Source of the DNA: Effrenium voratum
Taxonomy: Eukaryota > Sar > Dinophyceae > Suessiales > Symbiodiniaceae
Reading direction: 5' to 3'
NCBI GenBank assembly: GCA_963377175.1
Contig: CAUJNA010003299.1
Span: forward strand, 212,501 to 276,500
DNA length: 64,000 nt
Below are positions 57,501 through 64,000 of the stretch, in pieces. Position 1 is the first letter of the stretch; every line of letters starts with the position of its first letter. The notes below the pieces were generated by a model. That model did no database searches. It was not told where the DNA came from and worked only from the letters and a program-made list of their open reading frames with translations. Made by a program: the position numbers and the translations under genes.

Positions 57501-60500
57501 GGGCGTTGACGCGGAGGAGCCCAGCCAAGCGGAGGAACGCAGAGGCACGGCGCTGCCCAGCATGGAGCGCTGCAGCACAGGTAGCGCCAGACCCAGGCGA
57601 GTGCCGCCGAAGGTGGACGAGGTGAGGTCAAATCGCGCGTGGCCCCGGGCCGACATCACGGCGCCCGGGTGCAAAGAGTCAAGGGCCGACAAGGAAGGTT
57701 CAAAAGCGGCCGTGCCAAAGGCCAGCATGGTGGGGCCCAGGCGGGCATGGTCTTGAGGTGGCATGGAAGGGCCAGGTTCTGTGGAGTCCATGGCTGGCAT
57801 CATCAGGCCACCGCGCCCCAAGCCGAATGCCAAAGAGGCGGAGCCGGGCTTGGCGACGAGGCGAAGCGGCAAGGTGGGGTCCATAAAAGCGAGGTCCATC
57901 ACGAGAGCGCTCGAGCCCGACCTGGTCATGCCAAAAGCCGGCAGCAAAGCTCCACAGCACGCGGAGTCCCGCAAAAGCATCGAAGGCGCGGGGCTGCAGC
58001 AGTCAGAAATGGACGGCTCAAAGCCCAAGCGCGCCGTGCCCGACACAGGCGGCCTGAAGCCCGCAATGCCTAAGGACTGCAGAGACGAAAAAGAACCAAA
58101 CTGGGCAAAGGCCGAGACCGGAGGCAAAGAGCCCAAGTGCGTGGCCCCAAAAATCGGCGACCGGAAACCCGGGCGTGAGCCACCCCGCGCCGGCATGGAG
58201 AAACCCGAGCGCAGAGGGTCCAAAGGGGGCGCCGGCGGGTCAAAGCGTGAGGTGCCGGAAGGCGACGAGGTTAGGCCTGAGCAAGTCGCGCTGCGGATCA
58301 GCGTGGAGGAGCCCAGATCGCTGAGGTCCGGCAGGGGCATGAACACACCCAACTCAGAGATCTTGAAGGCTGGAAAGGTGAGCTCTGGACAAGCAAAGCT
58401 TCGGGGAGACGGCGCTGCGCCCAGGTCGAATCCGTCCAAGGTGAACGATGAGAGCCCCAGCACAAGCTTTCCAAAGATCGGGGAAGCGCTGCCCAGGGTT
58501 GCACGGCCTTGGAGAGGCATCAGGGGCCCTAAGTGCAGGAGGTCCGAAACCAACGTGGGCAGGCCTAAGCGCATCGACTGGAAGGTGGGCGAGCCGAAGC
58601 CCAAGCGAGCACTGCAGCGCGCCAGCAAAGTGGAGCCCGGGTACGCGACGTCAAAGGCCAAAAGTGCAGAGCCGGAGTGCGACGCGGCTCTGGGCAGCAT
58701 CAAAGAGCCCAAGCTGACCCAGTCCATTGGCAACAGCAGAAAACCCAAGCAAGTCCTGGAAGAGGCGGGCGGCGGAGGCCCTGTTTGAGACCTGCTCCTC
58801 AGCAACGCTGACGGCGCCAAGTGGAAAAGGTCAAAGGCCAACAGCGGCACATCCAACCGCACGAAGTTGTGGGTCGGTGGCGAGAATCCGAGGTGCACGA
58901 AATCTGAGACTGGAAGAGCTGAGTCAAACCGCGCCGTCCCAAAGACTGGCACCTGGGAGCCGGGATTCGCAATGTCTTGGGGCAGCAGCATAGGGCCCGA
59001 GTTGCTGAAGTCGGAGAGCAGAACTGGGAGGCCCGGCCTGACCACGCCCCAAGCCAACATCAACAACTCGAGTCGCATGCTTGGCCTCAATGGCAACAAA
59101 GCGCCCGGGTATGCAGAGTCCGGGAGTGGCATGGTCGGGCCTGAGCGGCAGGGGCTGCGCAACGGAGGAGCCGAGCCCATGAAGCCATGGTCCGGCAAGA
59201 ATGTGGGGGGCCCCATGCGACTTATGCTGGAAGGTGGTGAGACGAAGCCCAACCTGGCCATGCTGTGCAGCAGCAGCGAGGGCGCAAGCTCAACATAGTC
59301 CAAGAGCGGCAGCAAGGAGCTCGTGCGCATCAGGGTATGCACGGAGGACTTGGAGCCGCAGCGGGCAGTTGATCGCGCCAACGTGGAAGACCCGGACCAC
59401 GCGAGATCCGCCACGAGAAGGGGCAAGCCGAGGCGGAAGGGGCTGTGAGCAGAGGCGGGCAAGCCCAGATGCACGAAATCCGAGACCGGCGTCAAGGGAG
59501 CGAAGCGTGTGGCGCCCACGGCTGAGGAGCTGGCGCCCACTTGCGCGGAGTTCCGCAGAAAGGGCGTGGGGTCTGGGTGCAAATAGTCCAGCGCCAATGC
59601 CCAGCTGCCCAGGCGACCGACGCTTCGAGGAGAAGTGGAGCTGCCCAACATGAGGAAGTCCATCACCAACAGCGACACCTCTGAGGTCGAACGGCCAGAG
59701 GCGGAGAAGGACAAGCCCGTGCACCCAACGGCCCGCAGCGGCAAGGAGGCATCGAAGTGGGCAGAGTTCGGCGCAAACATGGGCGAGCCTGGTGCTACAC
59801 GGCTGGAGGTTGTGGAGGTCGGATCAAGTCGGGCAGTAGCCTGTAGAGGCATCGAAAACCCCATGTAAGCACAGTCTGGCGCAAGAAGCATCAACTCCGA
59901 GCGCGAAAGGCCAAAGGCGAACATCTTCAGTCCGAGTCGCGCAGCAGACCTCACTGGCAAGAAGCTTCCGGGCCGCAAATAGTCCAGGGCAAGAGCCAAC
60001 GAGCCCATTTGCACCGGGCTCCGCGTCGGCAACAGGCTGTCCAGCTGCACAAAGTCAGAGGCCAACGTGCTTGGCTCCAGTTGCACAAGTCCGAAGGTTG
60101 GCGCTGCACTGCCGGGCCGCGCAGGGCTTTGCAGGGACAATACCGGCTCAAACCTGGAAAGCGCCTGCACCAGCATGGCGAATCCGAGGCTCAAGAAGTC
60201 CAGAGCTGGCATGAGGGCGCCGGGGCAACAGAAACTCCTTGCCAGCATCAGGGGGCCAGAATGTGCAAGGTCCATGGTCAACAGGGCGGCCTCCAATCTG
60301 GCAAAGCTGCGAGGCGAGGGCGGAAGGCCCAACTCCACCATGTCCGGCACCGGCAGCGAAGCTCCCAAGCGCGCCAGCGGCATGGCCGAAAGCGGCGCTC
60401 CCATGCGCGCGCAGCTGTGAAGCGGCAGCGCCAGCCCCAGGCGCAGGAGGTCCGTGGCAGGCAAAAGCGGACCCAAGCGGGCAGAGTGGGAGGTGGACAA

Positions 60501-63500
60501 GGCAGCGTCTAGACGAGAGCAGGAGCGCAAAAGCGAGGAGAAGCCCAAACCTGCCACGTCAGAGGTCAAGGGCGAGGGGCCCAAGCGCGTGTAGGAGAAG
60601 GCTGGAGACTTAGGGCCAATGCAGGCGGCACTCTTGGGAGGTGAGGCTGACCCGAGCTGCAGAAGGTCCAGCACCAAAATCAGGGCACCAAGCTGGGCGG
60701 AGCTGCGAGTAAGAAGAAGCAAGCCTGACTTCACCAGGTCCAGGACGAACAAAGTCGGCTCTGGCCAGCCCAACCCGAACACCAAGAGCGCCAGTTCCGC
60801 ATGTCCAGAGCTCCTCAAAGGCAAGGTGCTACCGGGCTGCAGCAGGTCAAAGGCCGACATCAGGGCGCCCAAGCGCACGCAGCTGCGCGTCGAAAGCAAG
60901 GACCCCGGCACGGCCATGTCCAGCGCTGGCGAGGTCAAGCCCAGGCGTGCCAGGCCGAAGCCGCTGAACGCGGACCCCGAGCGGCAGAACTGCCGTGCAG
61001 AGGGTACGAGACCCATATGCGAAGAGTCCAAGGCGGGCAAAGAAGGCCCCAGGCGGCAGCGCGCGTACACCGAAAAAGCCAATCCCACATGACCCAGGCT
61101 GTGAGGAAGAAGCGGCAAGCCCGGGTGAAGGGAGTCTGAGATCAAAAGGGAGGAGCCGAGGCATGTGGCACCAGAGGTCAAGAGCGAGGAGTCGGCGCGA
61201 GCCATGCCTTGCAACGGAGATGCACTGCCGAATGAGATGCGTTCAGGCGTGGGCGTGGTGGGCTCCGTACGCACCAGCCCGAAGCTCGAAAAGGATGCCC
61301 CAAGGTGGGCATGGTTCCGGAGTAACATGGCCAAACCCAGGAGGAAGAAGTCGAACACGGGCGTTGTGAGGTCAAAACGGCTGCAGCTGTAGACCGGCAA
61401 AACGCTGCCAAATCAAGAAAAGCTTTGCGACGACATAAAGGTGCCCAGCAGATCACAGTCGAACAGAGGCGGCAGACTGCCAGACCTGGTCCTGTCAAAG
61501 ATCGGAAAGGACGGCTCCGCGCGGGCCGTGCTCCGCGAGGAGGGCGGAAGCCCTGGCTTCACAAAGTCAGACGCCAAAGGCGGAGCGTCCAGGCGAGCTC
61601 TGTTGAAGATCAGCGCTGCGGCACCCGCGCGGGCCAAGGAGCGAGCCAACAAGACCAGGCCGAATTGGACGGAGTCCGAAACCGACAAGCACAAACCGGA
61701 ACGGGCCAGGTCCAGTACAAAGCACGTTGAGTCAAGGTGGCCTGGGCTTCTTAGTGCCAACATGGGTTCAAAGGGTGTGAGGTCCAATGTCAGCACTAGA
61801 GTTCCCATCCAACACACGCCCAAGAACAAGAATGTGAAGCCCATGCGTGAGAGGCATCGCAAAAGCAGCGAGCTTGCCGTGTTCTCATGGTCCAGAATGG
61901 ATGCTGACACCCCTGCCCGACACATGCCCAGCATGGGAAGGGTGGAGTCCGGTCTCACAAGGCTGTGTACAAACGGGGGCGGGCCGAGGCGACTCACATC
62001 CAGCACCAGCGGCAGAAAGCCAAACCTTCCCTGCCCGCAGGGCGACGACATGGGCGCCGCGCGCACCAAGCTTCGAATCGGCATCGCCGAGCCCATGGAG
62101 GTATGGTGCAGCGCCGAAGCTGCTAAACCCAGCTGTGCTGAAGCCCGGGGCGACGTCGAAGATCCGATACTCACCGTGTCCAGCGAGAAAGGCGAAGGGC
62201 CCATACGCACAAGGCCCATGGCCGGCACAGAAAGCTCTAGGCGCCCGAAGCTTTGTGCTGGCGCGAAGAGGCCCAGGTGTGTCCAATCCGAGGCTGAAGT
62301 GCGCAGCTCAGGACGCGACATGCCGGAGGCCAACGCCATGGACCCGAGGCTGGCGAAGCTATGGGTAGATGGGGTACTGCCCAAATGCAGAAAGTCCGGA
62401 ACAGGAAGCAGCAAACCAAAACGTCCCAGGCCCCAGGCAAACACAGTGGAGCCGGCCCTGGCAACGCCTCGAATCAACAAGCAGCTGCCCAAATGAAGGA
62501 GGTCGGGAACCGGTGAAAATGCACCGAATCGGTTCACGCCAAAGCCTGAGAAGGTGGAGTCTGAGCATTGGAGGCTATGCAGCAGCATGGGCAAGTCTGG
62601 GAATACGGGGTCCAAGGCAAGGGGCGTCAATTCCGACCGAGTCACGCCATAAGCTGACAACAGTGAGCCGGTTCGAACAAGGGACCTGGCCAACAGTGAG
62701 ATTCCAATGAGAGCTGCATCGAACAAAGGCGGAAGGAAGCCAATCCTGGACGCACCAGAGGGAGAAGCCGCCGGCTCGAAGCAAGCTAAGGATCTCAGGG
62801 GCAAGGAAAATCCGGGACGATCGGCGTCAAATATCAACAGAGAGGGTCCCAAGCGGCCGAGGCCGCACAACAGGAAGGCGGATCCAGCACGAGCAAGGGA
62901 CCTTGGGGGTGGTGTAAGTCCAGAGCCGGAGAAATCCAACGCCAGCATCAACAGGCCCAGGCGAACGTTGCCCAAGAAGGATGCCGAAGACTCTGAGCAC
63001 TGACAGCTCCTAATGGGCGCCGCTGGGCCAAAGTGCGTCATGTCAGGCACCGGCAGAAAAAAGTTTGAACGTGCCAAGCCGCAAACCGGCAACCGGGGCT
63101 CCGTACGGCCAAAGTCCCTGGGGGACGAGGTGGGGCCGAATTGGCTCAAGTCGATGACAGGGGCCGAAAATCCGATGCTGGCCATTCGCATGGACGAAGC
63201 TGAGGCGCCAAGGCGTGCGAGGCTGTGAAGTGGCGCCAAAGATCCGCAGTGCGCGGTGTCCAAGGCGGCCATGGGAGCGCCAAACCTGGAGAGTCCAAAG
63301 GCGGGCGGAGTCGACTCTGCGCGGCTCGGGGACCGCAGAGACGCGGAAAAGCCGAAGCTGGCAGTGCCCCACATGGACGCGGACAAGCCAAAGCGGTTAC
63401 ACCCGGAGGCTGGCAGTCTGGGGCCCAACTGTGCATCGGCCCGCGACAAAGGCGAGGCACCCGTGTGCAAGAAGTCCGCAACAGGCGGAGACGAGCTCAT

Positions 63501-64000
63501 CCTGCCGATGCCGTGGAGTGAGACCTGCGGGCCCATGCGCATCCAGCTCCTTACCAGCAGGCCGGAGCCCAGGTGCAGAAAGTCAAAGGCGGGCGTGAAT
63601 GGCCCAGACCAGCCCATGCCAAAGATCAGGGAAGCGGGACCTGGGCAGCCGAAATTGCGGAGTGGCAGCAAGCTGCCTATGCCGACGCTGTCAAAGAGTG
63701 ACGGCATGAACTCAGAGCAGGTCAAGCCGACGATGGGCGGGGCTGGGCCCGTGCAACCGAGCTGCCTTGTGGACAGGGGCGATCCCAAGAGCACACGGTC
63801 GGAGAAAAGCATGCTGGAGCCAAACCGGGCCAAGCCCACCAAGGGCACCGCTGGCTCAGGGCGCGCGAGCGTCCGCGAAAACGGCGGAGGTTCAGGTCCG
63901 ACAAAGTCCAGCGCCGGCAGCAAGGCGCCCAAACGCGTCATTCCAAAGGCGGGCAGTGGACTGCCCAAGCACATGAGGCCTTGCGGCAACAAGGCAAGGT
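51519..64000 (-). CDS. Giant 12-residue-repeat protein, mega-exon 1 (5' end beyond window)
   Basis: This is the largest coding block, about 346 tandem 12-residue units with no other domain. Units follow L-G-x-x-L-P, then R-S-F-A-R (class A), L-D-F-L-H (class B) or F-G-x-S-R (class C). The frame is open to the window edge, so the true start and any signal peptide are outside. It is closed only by a TGA at 61413-61415, after which the same frame and register continue. The 3' boundary is the donor GTAAGC at 51518-51513; the exon ends at position 10 of a B unit (..LVLDF). The next exon supplies V-H, positions 11-12. The protein is rich in Leu, Ser, Pro, Gly, Ala and Arg, and poor in Lys and Trp. 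Coding status is supported by the stop-free frame and by synonymous drift between units. Function is unknown; a solenoid-like scaffold is only a guess. Confidence 0.85.
61413..61415 (-). other. In-frame TGA inside mega-exon 1
   Basis: A TGA replaces position 12 of a class A unit (residues before it read SSQSFS, residues after it FGSVLPVYSCSR). The frame is unchanged on both sides and the 12-residue register is kept. Arg CGA to TGA is the simplest single change. It could be a pseudogene lesion, an allelic nonsense variant, a sequencing error, an edited site or readthrough. Confidence 0.85.

Overview
The window looks like nuclear DNA of a dinoflagellate. I infer this from its architecture: no compact gene set, many diverged dispersed repeats and microsatellites, and a gene whose introns mostly start with GC (some with GT or GA) and end in AG followed by G. 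Dinoflagellates are known for GC and GA donor sites. I also recall, without being able to check, predicted dinoflagellate proteins with LDFLHLG / RSFARLG-type repeats. No bacterial, organellar or viral gene was recognised.

Nearly everything codable is on the minus strand and appears to be one giant gene read from the right edge (5' part lies outside) to about base 1280. It encodes a degenerate 12-residue repeat. Class A resembles LGSSLPLRSFAR, class B resembles LGPALPVLDFLH, and class C resembles LGPLLPAFGLSR. They are often ordered A-B-A-C-B, with no other domain visible. I traced 23 well-supported exons and one doubtful one. Five are mega-exons: 51519-64000, 42347-47997, 33460-38752, 20331-23998 and 5962-11601. 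The rest are micro-exons of about 49-133 nt, plus a last exon of 216 nt. At every junction I could place, joining the exons restores the 12-residue register and the reading frame exactly. About 34.4 kb of coding sequence (about 11,450 codons, roughly 950 repeat units) lies in the window.

Three in-frame stops (61413-61415 TGA, 37384-37386 TGA, 21899-21901 TAG) break three mega-exons. Each sits at position 12 of a class A unit, where Arg or Gln is normal, and the register continues unchanged after it. The gene may therefore be decaying, variable, edited, read through, or affected by sequence error.

The 327-3080 nt introns hold only short dispersed repeats (several MITE-like with inverted ends), microsatellites (a 1.3 kb CTAT tract, CA/TG tracts, GGTG tract) and unassigned sequence. 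Bases 1-1279 lie downstream of the last exon and contain no supported gene. No RNA gene, CRISPR array, promoter or origin was identified. The protein's function is unknown.
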